Shown: piece by piece, positions 53,529 to 64,000 of the stretch | Numbering within the stretch: the first letter of the stretch is position 1 | How the letters are laid out: each line of letters opens with the position of its first letter | Source: Phyllostachys edulis | Lineage: Eukaryota > Streptophyta > Magnoliopsida > Poales > Poaceae | Direction of reading: 5' to 3' | Assembly (NCBI GenBank): GCA_036346405.1 | Contig: CM070568.1 | Span: forward strand, 30,973,072-31,037,071 | DNA: 64,000 bases | Program-made: the position numbers and the translations under genes | Notes under the pieces: model-generated | What the model was told of the DNA's origin: nothing | What the model saw: only the letters and a program-made list of their open reading frames with translations | The model's database searches: none

Positions 53529-56500
53529 CTTTGACAAAGGAGATCCAATCTGCATCTCCTCCGCGACCTTCTTGCTGACTGGTTGCACTTCTTCTATCAG
53601 CTGTACTGCCTTTGCCTCAGGGCTGTCGAAGTCGGTTTCGATTGGTTGAAGATTGAGATTATGGTCATGTGCCTTAAGCTTTGCCAAGGCATAACTTACT
53701 GCACTTTCGACTGCCTCTCTTATAGAGTCAGCTTGGTTGGTCTTCAGAGTGGCTACCAGCTCCTCTAAAGTTCCGACTTGTTGTCCAATGGCACTCGTAT
53801 GGGTAATCATGGTATCTTCAAGAGGAGTGACCTCCTTAGCACCAAGCCCTCCGAGTACATTGTTTAGGAGGGAAATGTTGTCTTGAAGGTTGATCTTCAT
53901 CGACTTCATCTCCTCCTAACTATGAATCAAAACTTCTTGGAGTCACTTTATTTTGACTGCTTGCTCTGCAAATGGAGTAAGATTAGTCAGAACCATACCT
54001 CCTAAAGACTAGTTAATATAATTGGTCGTAGGTAAAGAATTGCTTACCTACTAATCGAGAGTCAAGCTTCTTGACTTCGTCGTCATGGGAAGCAGCATTC
54101 TTTGCGCACTGCTCTTCCCACAACTTTATCCTCTAGTCCTTTTCTTTGCTGATACGGGATAGCTCATTGACAACCAAGGCCTTTGATTTGACCTCGGTTT
54201 CGAGCCTACCCATTTCGATCTCTTTTTCTAAAAGGAAAAGAGAGTTAGAAAAAAAAGAAAGTGATTATTATGAACAGTCTTAAGTTCAGAACTTACTGTT
54301 TATTTCATTTTGTAACTCGCAAGCTGTAGAGTTTGCCTCTTGAAGTTTCTTCAGCAAGTCTTGTTTTTCATCTCTTAGCTTCTGCGTCTCGACTTTTTTG
54401 TGGTCAAATGCATCAACTAAGATCTTTTTGTCACTTTTGAACCTATAAAGGTTAATGTAGACATGAGAACTGGACAAGTAGTCAAAAGACAAAAGACTAC
54501 ATGTGATAGTGTCTTTCCATCTCGCTGTCTGCTCATAGAGTTCAGCTTTTTGCTGTCTTAACACTACAAGTTATCTATGGTATTCACCAATAGTGACAAC
54601 TTGTTCCAAAGCTCTCTGAAAGAAGAAAGACGGTGCGAAGCAAGAAAAAAACAAATATGTAAATGTTTGGCATCAGGTACTTACACTAATAGTTGATCGA
54701 GCAAATTGGTATACACCCTCTGGGAATCTTTAAGTTCATCGATCTCTTTGACTTGGTTCCACCATATTTTTTGAAGACACTCATCATAAAAAATATTCTC
54801 CCTATTAAGAATGTCCTTAGGGTGTGGGACTCGGTCACGTGACCTGAATGAAGAAGATCCCACAACGGATGGTGGGCCAAAGAACTCGGAGAAGAGGTCA
54901 AAGAAGTCTTCTTCTTCTTCTTCATTGATGGCATCAGCAACTCCTCCTTAAGGACCGGAAGAATGTCCTCAATGACTTCCTTCCCAGTGCGACGGTCAAA
55001 GACGACTCCTCCATCTTAACTGGAAGCTTTTGGTAATCGAAGGACCAAGTCCCTTGTCTGATTATTGATATCCTTAATAACGGCTCGATCATCATAACCA
55101 GATCGTCCGTCGTCTTCGCCTCTGCTTCTACAACCACTTCGATGATCGCAGTTACTTCAGCGGCAACGACTTCCTCCATCACAGGGATAGTGGTCGAGAA
55201 ACACTGGTTGTCTCTACGACTATAGGAGAAATGGCAGTGGGCTTCTCGGTAGAAGCATCCTTGGGGGTTGGAGAAGCAGGACTAAAATTCCAGAAAGAAG
55301 AAAACATGTCAAATTGTAAAAAACAAAAGGTAAATGATATTCTTATGCTTTTGATTTTTACATACCTTGGCTTTCTGGATACAATCTTGAATATAGAAGA
55401 AACCTTCCCCAAAGAAGATCTCTTTCTTTTCTTCTCCTCGATCGCCTTAATTCTCGCAACACTTTCAACCCCTAGGAGGCTTTCAGTGCTACATGAAGAG
55501 GTCAAGGTTTCTTCAACCACGTCTAGTCGAAGGTCTTGTTGAAGGTTTGGGACATCTACGGCAACATCTAGTCGTAGGACTTGAACGAGAGTTAAAGCTC
55601 CCGAAGCTTCCAGCCCTTCTTGGTGATCAAAACTTGTTTTGACCACCTGAGGGACAGCGCCTACCTCGACCATGGGCTCTGCTGATGTAGAAGTATCCTT
55701 CACAAAACACACAAAGCACTTCTAATTCTCCTTTTCTATTTGCTTGACAAAGCCATGAGAAACGGAAACTAGAAAAGTCTTGTTGTCATAATAAAATGGT
55801 ACCTTGGTCTTGGGGGCTTTGTGAGCAGGCAATTCGATCGGTCCTCTTTTCTCTACAACGATCACGCCTGCAAAGAATTTCTTGATGGGGCTGGTCGGAG
55901 GAGGAGCAAAGCTTGAGCCTTCGCCTTGCTTGTCGACGGCCTTCACAAGGCGACGCCTTTTGGCTGGAGGAACTTTGTCTTCCTCTGGCCCCATTTCGAT
56001 AGTCTATGATTCGACCTCTTGGTTGTCTCGACGGTTTGCTATGTCTACTTTCTGTAATAAACAAAAAAAGAACATCACTCGATGGTCGAAATCTATGACC
56101 ACAGAATCCTAAAGAAGAAATCAACTCTTGATTACCTTTAGGCGTTCTTCCCTTTCCTTTGCAAACACAACCGCCAAGATTCGAGGAACCCCTGTCAACA
56201 TGGGTGCTGGAGCTTTCTCACAAATGAGTTTGACTCGGGCGTCAATCTCTTTTTGTGAGAGATCTACAATGGTAAAGGAACAACTCAACAATCAAGCTCA
56301 AAATTAATCAAAAAGAGCTGGGTTGAAAGATTATTTACCATCCTCGAAATCTCTGGTCGAATCTTTAGTCCCCAAGTACATCCACATAGGATATACTCGG
56401 TTCTTCAAAGGACTAATGTGGCGCGCGATAAAATCCCTCACTATGTGCCATCCGGTAAGCCCCTCTTCTCTCAAGTCTTTTATGACTTGAATGAAGGGAG

Positions 56501-57035
56501 CGATTCGGTTGAGGATGTTAGGAACTAAATCCCAAGAGGAACTCTTCTCAGCAGCTTTCCCTATGAAGAAGAGGCCGTCATCCTTGGTCGTCGCCCAGTA
56601 GAACCACCTCTTCTTCCATCCCAGCCATGAAGACCAGGTGAACATCTGAATGTACTCCTCCGACTTCCTATCGTGAAGCTTCAGACCGCAGCTATCTGTG
56701 ATTCCGGCATGTCTGCTCATCCCGTAGTAGTACTAGAAGAGCTCCAAGTCTGGTTGAATCCCTAGGTAGGCTTCGCACAAGTACATGAATACACTTAACA
56801 TTGTGATGGAATTGGAAACAAGATTCACCAATTCCACCCCAAAGTGTACGAGTACAAGTGTAAGAAAAGGGTAAGCGGGCAATCAAAAACCACATTCATA
56901 ATACGCTCAAAATACTGGAATGGTGCCTTCCACACCCGAGGGCCAATGCTGCCCAGCAGCTTCAGTCCACTTCACGTAGGCCTTCTTCAAGATCTTCTCG
57001 GCGGCAATCAAAACTTTCATCTTTGCCGCATCCAT
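53529..57035 (-). pseudogene. Antisense transposon gene in gypsy 2 (PF04195-like)
   Basis: The likely start is 57,035 (MDAAKMKVLIAAEKI). The first exons give SITMLSVFMYLCEAYLGIQP and then, at 56,720-56,334, a clean stretch with CGLKLHDRKSEEYIQMFTW and GWHIVRDFIARHISPL. This is the plant 'putative gypsy type transposon' family. Later exons have KVPFYYDNKTFLVSVSHGF (about 55,790), FRSRDRVPHPKDILNR (about 54,840), and KLRDEKQDLLKKLQEANS (about 54,340, coiled coil). A last exon of 127 codons lies at 53,909-53,529. Acceptors and donors flank most exons. It is better preserved than the gypsy 1 copy, and its introns lack the hairpin arrays. The biochemical role is unknown. Confidence 0.7.
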
Positions 57036-57497
57036 CTCCGATATCGCCCACTTGGAAGTGGTTTTGGTCCTCTTCTCTAAGTGAGGTTAATTTGGATTTG
57101 GAAAGGTTTCAAGAAAGCATACGATTTGGTTGGCAGCGGAGAGAACAAGGGCTCAAGGAACAGTTGAAGCAAATGGGGAAAGTAAAAACCCTAAGGCATG
57201 CTCGCGGCGGATTTTTATAGCCGCACACTTGAGTTAGAGATCGTGGGAACTCAACAGTTGCCACTTCTTCGTAAACTGCATCAACAGACAGGTTTATGAG
57301 AGTTGATTGGGATTCTTTAATTTGTCTGTTCGAGAAAACCGATTATATCTTTACAACTCAAGTAAAATTACCTTCTTGACCAAGTCTATTTCTGGTCAAA
57401 TGAAATACTAGTCGGAAAGGCTTTACTTCCGACCATCATTCTACAACTCTTGTTCCAAGTAAGTTATTTTCACTCAAAGTTTGGGGGGGGGACTAGA

Positions 57498-58216
57498 TGA
57501 AGAGGATCTAATAATCCTCAAATTAATTAATTATTTATCTGTAATTCTCATTATGGATAGCAATATATTTATATCACTCCCGAGTATACCCCTTATTGTT
57601 CATAAGAGAAAAGCTTAACTGAGTGGTCGTAAGTCTTTTCACGACCACCCCCTGATCATAAGCCTTTCTACGATCAGCCTACAGTCGTAAGTCTTTCTAC
57701 GACCAAGTCAGCTACGACCACCCTATAATCGATAGAGCCTGCAGACATGTGGGCCCAATCGATTAGTGAGTCTTGTGTGTCGTGTTTAACACACGGGGTA
57801 GTTAATATACGTTGTTATTTTCTGAAATAACCGCACATATTATATCTCTGTCTCTAACAATAACTGCCTGGCGACGTGGGGGTGTTATCTCTCTAACAGT
57901 AACCTCCATTAACTGGTTCATCATTTCGAGCGTTGAGGCGCCTCTTAGCCCGGAGAAACTACCACCTCTTCGTGCACTATATAAAGGCTGAAGTTAGTGG
58001 GCAGAAGGAGAGGGCGATCTGGAGCAGAAGACATTAGGCTTTAGTCTTCCTCTTGATTGTAATCAGCGCACTCAATACAGCAACACAGGAATAGGATTGT
58101 TATTATCTTCGAAGAAGGCCTGAACCTGTATAAATCCTTGTGTTACTCTCTGCGTGGTTTAAATTCTAGGAGACCCCTTAATATTCATTCGTAAGATCGA
58201 TAGTAAAACATCAACA
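57498..58216 (+). repeat. Gypsy element 2, 3' LTR (719 bp)
   Basis: It starts TGAAGAGGATC right after the polypurine tract (GGGGGGGGACTAGA) and ends ACATCAACA. It is followed by ACTTC. It is clearly related to, but more diverged and shorter than, the other four LTRs. It has only three to four hairpin units (57,622-57,735). Confidence 0.88.
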
Positions 58217-58221
58217 ACTTC

Positions 58222-59201
58222 ATTCTTGCCATCCTTTTAAAGTTTCTTGAAAAGCTTCTTCTTACTATTAAAGTCCTTCTTCTTGGATGACTTGGCCTTC
58301 TCATCCTTCTTGGTTGGGCAATGAGAGGCAATGTGCCCCTTCTCATCACACTCATAGCAGTGAATATTGCTATAGTGCTTGTTGTCATTGGAGAAGTGCC
58401 TCTTTTTGTTCTTGTCAAAATTTGCACTCCGGTTTGAGCGCCTTCTCATGAATTTCTTTATTCTCCTCACAAGGAGAGCGAACTCTTCTTCGGAGTCATC
58501 TTCTTCATCCTCAGTTTCATTACTTGATTCCGCTTTTGCTTTGAAAGCGATAATCTTCTTCTTGAAGGAGGATTGCTCCACAAGCTCCTCCATGTCTTTC
58601 TGTATAACTCATTGGTGATGAGGTTGCCCAAGAGACCGGTTGGTGTCATTCTTGACAACTCGGGTGAGTTAAGAAATAGAGTCACCAACGCCTCATACTT
58701 CTCCGGTAGAGCCCTAAGCATTTTGTGCACAACATCAACATTGGTTAGATTAGTGCCTAAGCCCTTGAGCGCATTTACAATATTGTTAAGTCTAGAATAC
58801 ATCTCGGTGATGTTTTCATGAGGCAACATTGTAAATATCTCATATTTGATGTGAAGCCTATGCAATTTGGCTTCTTTGACCGTAGATGTACCCTCATGAA
58901 TTTCCAAGAGCGTGGTCTATATCTCATGAGCGGTCTCAAGGTTGCTCACTCGATTGAATTCATCTGCGTTCAAAGCTCCAAAAAGAGCGTTCATCGCTTG
59001 AGCATTGAGGTGGGAGTTTCGCTCCTGAAGATCCGTTGGGTGTGTAGTATCAAGTGGCATAACAAAACCCTCACTTACAATTCTTCATATGTTTGGGCTC
59101 GTGACCTTTAAATAAATAGGCATCCTAATTTTTCAAGAAGCATAATTTAATCCATCAAATAGAGGTGTCTTGCCTATGGATATACCCTCACTTTTCGTCA
59201 T
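58222..59201 (-). pseudogene. Copia 3 gag, minus strand
   Basis: The start is at 59,201 (MTKSEGISIGKTPLFDGLNY). It is followed by the copia gag pattern: HLNAQAMNALFGALNADEF, KLHRLHIKYEIFTMLPHE, ALPEKYEALVTLFLNS (58,907 onward), then an acidic stretch with NETEDEEDDSEEEFALL. A complete zinc knuckle CYECDEKGHIASHC lies near 58,360, and a Lys-rich tail ends near 58,240. Two stops stand where Trp is usual (NYAS-stop-KIRM and HEI-stop-TTL), and a frameshift lies near 58,590. Pol is not seen, because the gypsy 2 LTR begins at 58,216. Confidence 0.85.
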
Positions 59202-59902
59202 TTATCTCTTAAACGGTTAAGCCTAAAAATAAAGAGAGACTGTTAGGACCCAAAAATGCAATTCTGAACCCTCTATGTATACTGCACTTGTCCAGGATCA
59301 CGCTAGTGCACACAGTGGCAACATCGATAAAATATCATTTCCATATACAAATATGACTAATAAATAGGCAAATAACAATAAATATCAGAGTAACGACCTT
59401 AGGGTCAAAGCTTACAATTAAGGTCTCAAAAGGCGAATAGCTCAATTAAGCTGCAGCGGAAGGTAACAAAATAACTTCAGTGAAGCCCATCCATATGCCC
59501 ATAGGCAATCAGCTGGGGTAGCGCGACCTAGTTCTCCATGATCCTTGAAGTAGACTTTGTTGACCAACGATTCCTCCACTTTATCTGAATGATTACAGCA
59601 AGCATGAGTACATAACCGTACTCAACAAGTTGTACCACATAATGCAATTATAGATGATGGCTTATTCCAAAGAAATAGCTTTTGTGGTTATTTTGCAATA
59701 AAGCTGCATTTGCAATTGAATACAAATAATATATTGAAAGCGTAATTCAAAACAAATAAACAATAGTAGTTTAATAATTATTTTCACAAAGGACACAAAC
59801 CCTAATCAATTTCTTTCATACAGCCATATGAGTTTAACAACACAGCTGTCCCTTCCCAATTGTTTTTTTTATGAAAATCTACCCTCGTATGAAATCCCCG
59901 AG

Positions 59903-59976
59903 TATGTCCAGGACCGCGGACGCGACTATTCGAATAGATTATTTAACACTCTGCAGATGTTGTACATTTTACCCAT
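59903..59976 (-). promoter_or_regulatory. Conserved LTR core, minus-strand copy
   Basis: On the plus strand it reads ATGTCCAGGACCGCGGAC, CTATTCGAATAGATT and CTCTGCAGATG, the complement of the core at 7631-7711 with few changes. Confidence 0.75.
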
Positions 59977-62313
59977 AAGATATAACCAGTGTGGCCTACA
60001 CTGATCATAACAAAACTTTTTCGAAACTTTATCTCAACAATTGACAGTCTCGATGTGCTTTACCATCGTACCAATCTAAACACAATGCTTTGGTATGACA
60101 CACACCGTTAGACCTGAAAGCGGCGAACCATCCATTGATGTGACTACATAGTAGTCCACACCTCCACCCATTACTAACTTACTACCTGAGTAGTCAATGT
60201 TGAGACTCCATAACTTACTAAGTTAGGCACGTCCCATCAGGCATGTGGTTGTACGATAAGGCCCAGTTCAATGGCGCACAAAGTTAAGTTCTTAATTAAC
60301 CAAGGCGAGACTTCCAATTTCTAACTATGCCACAAAGATTACCATTCCCATTCACGAAGCTCCACCACATCACACAGTTTCCACCACTCGCCTCAGTCTA
60401 AATCGTTTCCCGCCCTATTGATTACGTGCAACACATGGCATCAATGAGTAATGACACACAGCACACATTTTTATCATAAAATTCCATAATCACTTAGTCA
60501 AATTTATATTTGCAACTCAGATGACAATGAATGACTCGTTGCATGGCTAAGCAGACTATTCGAATCTAACCAACCCACGTTGGTGCTATGATAATACCAA
60601 CTAATAATTAACCAAACTAGGGTGACAAAAGATCAAGGTTATACAATAGACAAGGTAGATATAATCGAATGGGGTATAACTGATCCCAAAACATTTAAAT
60701 AAATACTTAAAGTAAATACAATAATTTGAATCAAAGTAATTTTGAAAAACTGGGTTCAACATGGTCAAAGGTACAACTTGCCTTAATATAGCAATGATGG
60801 TCTTATTTTACCTTTGATCTTCTACTTCCTTCATTTTCAGCTCATCGGACGATTCCGGGACTTCAATGTCTAACGAGAAAGAAAGCGCAAAACAAACTAA
60901 ATTCAAAAAGATAAATCAAATAAAATACAAATTGATATTTAATGGTTCTAGAAGGTAGATGTTTAATTTAGATGAATTTATAAACTTGAATGGGTCCAAT
61001 CAGAGTTCATATGAGAAAGAACGATCTCTCAGAAGTTCGATCGGAAAGAAAAATGCTGAAAAAGGAAAAGGGAAGAGAAACTAACAAGTAGGGTCTACAG
61101 AATATTCTCAGAATATTCTATTCCAAAAATATTAGAAAATGGCTGAGTGTATGACATGTGGGACATGCTGGTATTTATGAATTTTAGAATTAAAATAATT
61201 CCAGAAAATAGAATTAGGGGTTGACATGTGGGCCACTGGTCTATAGACCACATCCACGGAGATATGCTAGTCCACGGTGGATCAAGCTCATGAACTAGTG
61301 TTTGACCAAAGGTTTGACTGACATGCGAGGACCACATATAAGAGAGAGAAATAATATATGGCTATGATTAGTGGAATGACAAATAGGGTCTACTCATTAT
61401 GGAGAGAAAGAGTTAACAGAGCAATTAATAGCCACATTCTACAGAGAAGCAACAACAATAGAAAAGCAACAGAGGAAGAGATATTTTATACTTGGGCCCA
61501 CATGGAAGAGGGGAAGGAAGAATCAAAAGGGACACAACCAGAATTGAAAAACACACGTACCAACAAACATGAACAGGGCCGTCGGCCAATTCGGCTCATG
61601 GAAGTGACGGCAGCAAGGCGACAATGGCGAAGGGGCAAAACAGAGCGGCAACGACGAGGCGGAGGAGATGACGCGGTCCAAACATCAAGATTCGGCACCA
61701 TGCGCCGGCGGCAAGGCAAAGAACGGCAGTGGCAGTGGCCTCATGGTGGCACACCACTTCGGGCGATGCTCTGCGAAAAGGGAGGAGAGCACGGCGTAGA
61801 ACGTAGCGACGTGAACCCAACGGTGGTGGAGTTGAAGGCAGGGGATCAACGGTTGTGGAGTATTTGACCGGAGAAGGAAGATATGCCTAGAGAAGAGAAC
61901 GCTCGATTCGCAGTGCACAGTTGATAAAACATGCAACTAAAATATGGCAAAAATAGGTTGAGACGAGGGGTACAAGATGACGCGGTTGGATTTGGAAAAA
62001 CTCACCGAGGAAGCGGGGTGCGCAATGTACACATTTCAGTGTCATGGCTTGACATGGCCGACAATGATTCGGTGGTCTTCCGTGAACGGGATGAAAGCAT
62101 GACGTAGAACGTGGCGACGCGAACACAACGCCGTAGACGTTTCGGCTGGGGGACGTCAGATGGAGGCGCAACTCATCGGAGGAGATCTTCGGTTGGAGCT
62201 CGGCCTTTTACAGATTGCAATGAAACGAGAGCGATTCAAACGAAACCAAATCAGGGGATTGGAAGAGGAGATCAAGAGCTTCGATATGACGCGGTCGGTT
62301 CCCTTTTATATGC

Positions 62314-62316
<3 letters not shown>

Positions 62317-62348
<32 letters not shown>
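62317..62348. repeat. (GA)n microsatellite
   Basis: About 16 AG units lie inside the long LTR, beside a TTTATATG TATA-like word (62,305). Confidence 0.9.
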
Positions 62349-62352
<4 letters not shown>

Positions 62353-62645
62353 TTGGAAGGTTTCGGTCGTGTGCGTATAGAACATGGACTCTTTGGAGTC
62401 GGTTGGAGAAGATAATGAACAGTGCTACCACGTGTTGAGGAAAGGAAAATTCGGAATTAAATAAAAGGCCAAAAATCAAGGAGACCAAATAAATAGCAAA
62501 CAAACTCGAAAAAATCTCAAAAAAATACCATAAAATTCCTTGGAACACAAGGAAGCCAAATAACACTGGTTTTTATTTAATTGATGTTTAGATTAGTCAA
62601 ATTAAATATTTTGAATTTAGAAAATTCCCAATTAAGCTTTATTAA

Positions 62646-64000
62646 TGTAGCGACCTTCTCGGAATATACATGGAACCGACCAGATTTTTTTTTTTGAGCT
62701 GCGGTACTACCGCATGGAGGAGCGGTAGTACCGCTCGGTACATCCCAAGAGGAGGTCCGCCAGGACCTCCCAGGAGATCTTCAAGACCTCTTGGAGGTCT
62801 TGGCCTTTGTGCACTGAGCCAATCCTAGGAACCCAAGCTAGCTCGCACAGACAAACATAGGTGTGATCAAATCCATACAACAACTGAGAAGGAAGCAAAA
62901 GATAACTTAACATATATTAATAAAGACCTTTTGGTCAAGCTTCTTACAGGGGTTTGCCCTTTGGGCTTACAACCGGGAGCACAACGCGGCAGACAAAAAG
63001 AACCAACACGAGCAAATCCAACCGATCAGCCCACAAGCTATCGAGTGGAGGACGTCCCCTAGCGCACAAGGCCTCCAAAGACATCTTCTTCTTGGAGCTT
63101 TGAGGTCCCTGGAACTCCCTGATCTGCTGATTAAAACAAAGAGAACAAGCCATGAGTACTTTTGAATGTACTCAGCAAGCCGTGGGGAAAAGCATGCAAT
63201 AAAAATTCATGAAGGGCTTGCCAAAAGAGAGCTGTATGGTTAGTTGCAAAAAGCAATATTTGACAGCAAGTAATAATAGTAGATTGAAAAGCTCAAGTTG
63301 AAAGCATATTACATAAATACATTTGTTTGAAAGGAAGGAGTGAGCACCAGCTCACTTCCAAAGCCACTTGGGGGAGGTCTGGTCGCACCCACAACCGGGA
63401 CCTCTCCCAAGACCACTTTGGAGCACCAACTCCAGAGCTCCAAAAGACCACTCGTGGGAAGTCTGGTCGCACCCACGACCAGGACCTCAACCACGAGCAC
63501 TCTAGAGCACCCACTCCAAAGCTTCACAAACAGCCCCTTGAGCACAACTCGAATCAACCATGACCCCTCTAAAGCCGGCCAAGGTCTCTTCGAGGCAAAG
63601 CCACGGCCTCTCGCAGAAGCGCCCAGGGACACATTTTATAAAAGTCTACCCTTTTGCACCACTTCTCGAGAGATGTCCATAACCAAGGACCTGGCTATTC
63701 GAATAGATTTTACGCTCTGCAGAGGTGTACAACTTTACCCACAATCCATGATCTCTCTAGCTAGACGGGTTCCAGAAAGACCCTTGCTCACTTCCGAAGG
63801 TGAGCAGTCTAGAGAGCGTGGCAAGGCCTTTACAAAGCTTTGAACTAGCTCGAAGCTGCCCGCTAAGGTTTCGCAAATCCCCCCTGCCGGGTTATTGGGT
63901 GCCCCCTCTTGCACCGGCGCCTCAGCACGCTCCACCACAACAAAAACAAGCTAGGTCATTCCTAATTATTCGGCCCAGGCCATCCCCATAAAATGACCTT
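62646..64000 (-). mobile_element. Second long LTR, inserted in the first, runs off the window
   Basis: It begins TGTAGCGACCTTC on the plus strand, matching the complement of the GGGTCGCCACA end of the LTR at 42,367-46,448, and is preceded by ATTAA. Near the start lie GCGGTACTACCGC and GCGGTAGTACCGC and several GGACCTCC / GGAGGTCC words, as in the LTR at 42,367. The GAGTAC hairpin is at 63,154-63,173 and the conserved core at 63,673-63,742. Whether it is a solo LTR cannot be judged. Confidence 0.72.
63673..63742 (-). promoter_or_regulatory. Conserved LTR core, last copy
   Basis: On the plus strand it reads ATGTCCATAACCAAGGAC, GGCTATTCGAATAGATTT, CTCTGCAGAGGTGTAC and AACTTTACCCAC. Confidence 0.75.

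Larger units (their letters stand above)
50255..58216 (+). mobile_element. Gypsy element 2, 5'-truncated
   Basis: This copy of the gypsy 1 family lies on the plus strand. It retains integrase C-terminal parts (50,260-50,641 and 52,339-about 52,550), the three-copy repeat zone, the antisense gene on the minus strand (57,035-53,529), the polypurine tract with GGGGGGGG at about 57,483-57,490 and a 719-bp 3' LTR. Its 5' half is missing beyond the truncated LTR at 50,254. It probably inserted in the minus-strand copia at 58,217. Confidence 0.88.
59241..62645 (-). mobile_element. Long LTR in copia 3 leader, minus strand
   Basis: On the plus strand it begins TGTTAGGACCC, the complement of the GGGTCC...ACA end of the LTR at 4996-8362. 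It follows that LTR closely through AGTGCACAC, the GAGTAC hairpin (59,606-59,623), the conserved core (59,903-59,976) and an acidic exon-like segment near 60,830. GAGAC precedes it. Its start (TGTAAC end) is not reached, because another LTR is inserted at 62,646. A (GA)n run lies at about 62,317-62,348. Confidence 0.8.

Overview
The window is plant nuclear DNA, almost certainly from a grass (Poaceae). The evidence is grass-type Stowaway and Tourist-like MITEs, LTR retrotransposons of Tat-type gypsy, SIRE-type copia and long-LTR families, a CACTA element with an Ulp1-like reading frame, and one intron-containing plant gene. I cannot name the species. No rRNA, tRNA, CRISPR or bacterial-type feature was seen. 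About 90% of the window is transposable-element sequence.

Layout. (1) 1-18,055: a long-LTR element (pieces 1-235 and 16,832-about 18,055) is split by a Tat-type gypsy element (LTRs 279-1075 and 16,035-16,831) whose gag-pol reads on the minus strand. An intron-containing antisense reading frame runs on the plus strand and is itself split by a complete 3.37-kb solo LTR at 4996-8362. (2) 18,055-26,180: a low-copy island holding the only host gene I can support, RAMP4/SERP (ER membrane protein, minus strand, three exons at 22,772-22,770, 20,138-19,982 and 18,898-18,852), with several MITE-like insertions in and near it. (3) 26,180-48,194: a four-level nest. A degenerate copia element (LTR end and PBS near 26,528, gag at 47,350-48,194) contains a gypsy element (26,652-41,747, TSD GTAAC). 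That contains a CACTA fragment (28,051-41,438), which contains a complete SIRE-type copia element (28,692-39,899, TSD TCGCT). A second long solo LTR (42,367-46,448) sits in the outer copia leader. (4) 48,211-64,000: a truncated long LTR, then a second gypsy copy in the opposite orientation (50,255-58,216) carrying a copia-type solo LTR (50,642-52,338, TSD ATCGT). Next come a minus-strand copia gag (59,201-58,222) and two more long LTRs, one inserted in the other, that run off the window.

The most interesting signals are non-coding. The gypsy LTRs, and the introns of its antisense gene, carry arrays of 24-nt inverted-repeat units at a strict ~29-bp period, and the arm bases co-vary between units. 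The long LTRs share a strongly conserved core around TATTCGAATA and CTCTGCAGAG, plus a small hairpin with compensatory changes. All transposon reading frames are broken to some degree; RAMP4 looks intact at 68 codons.
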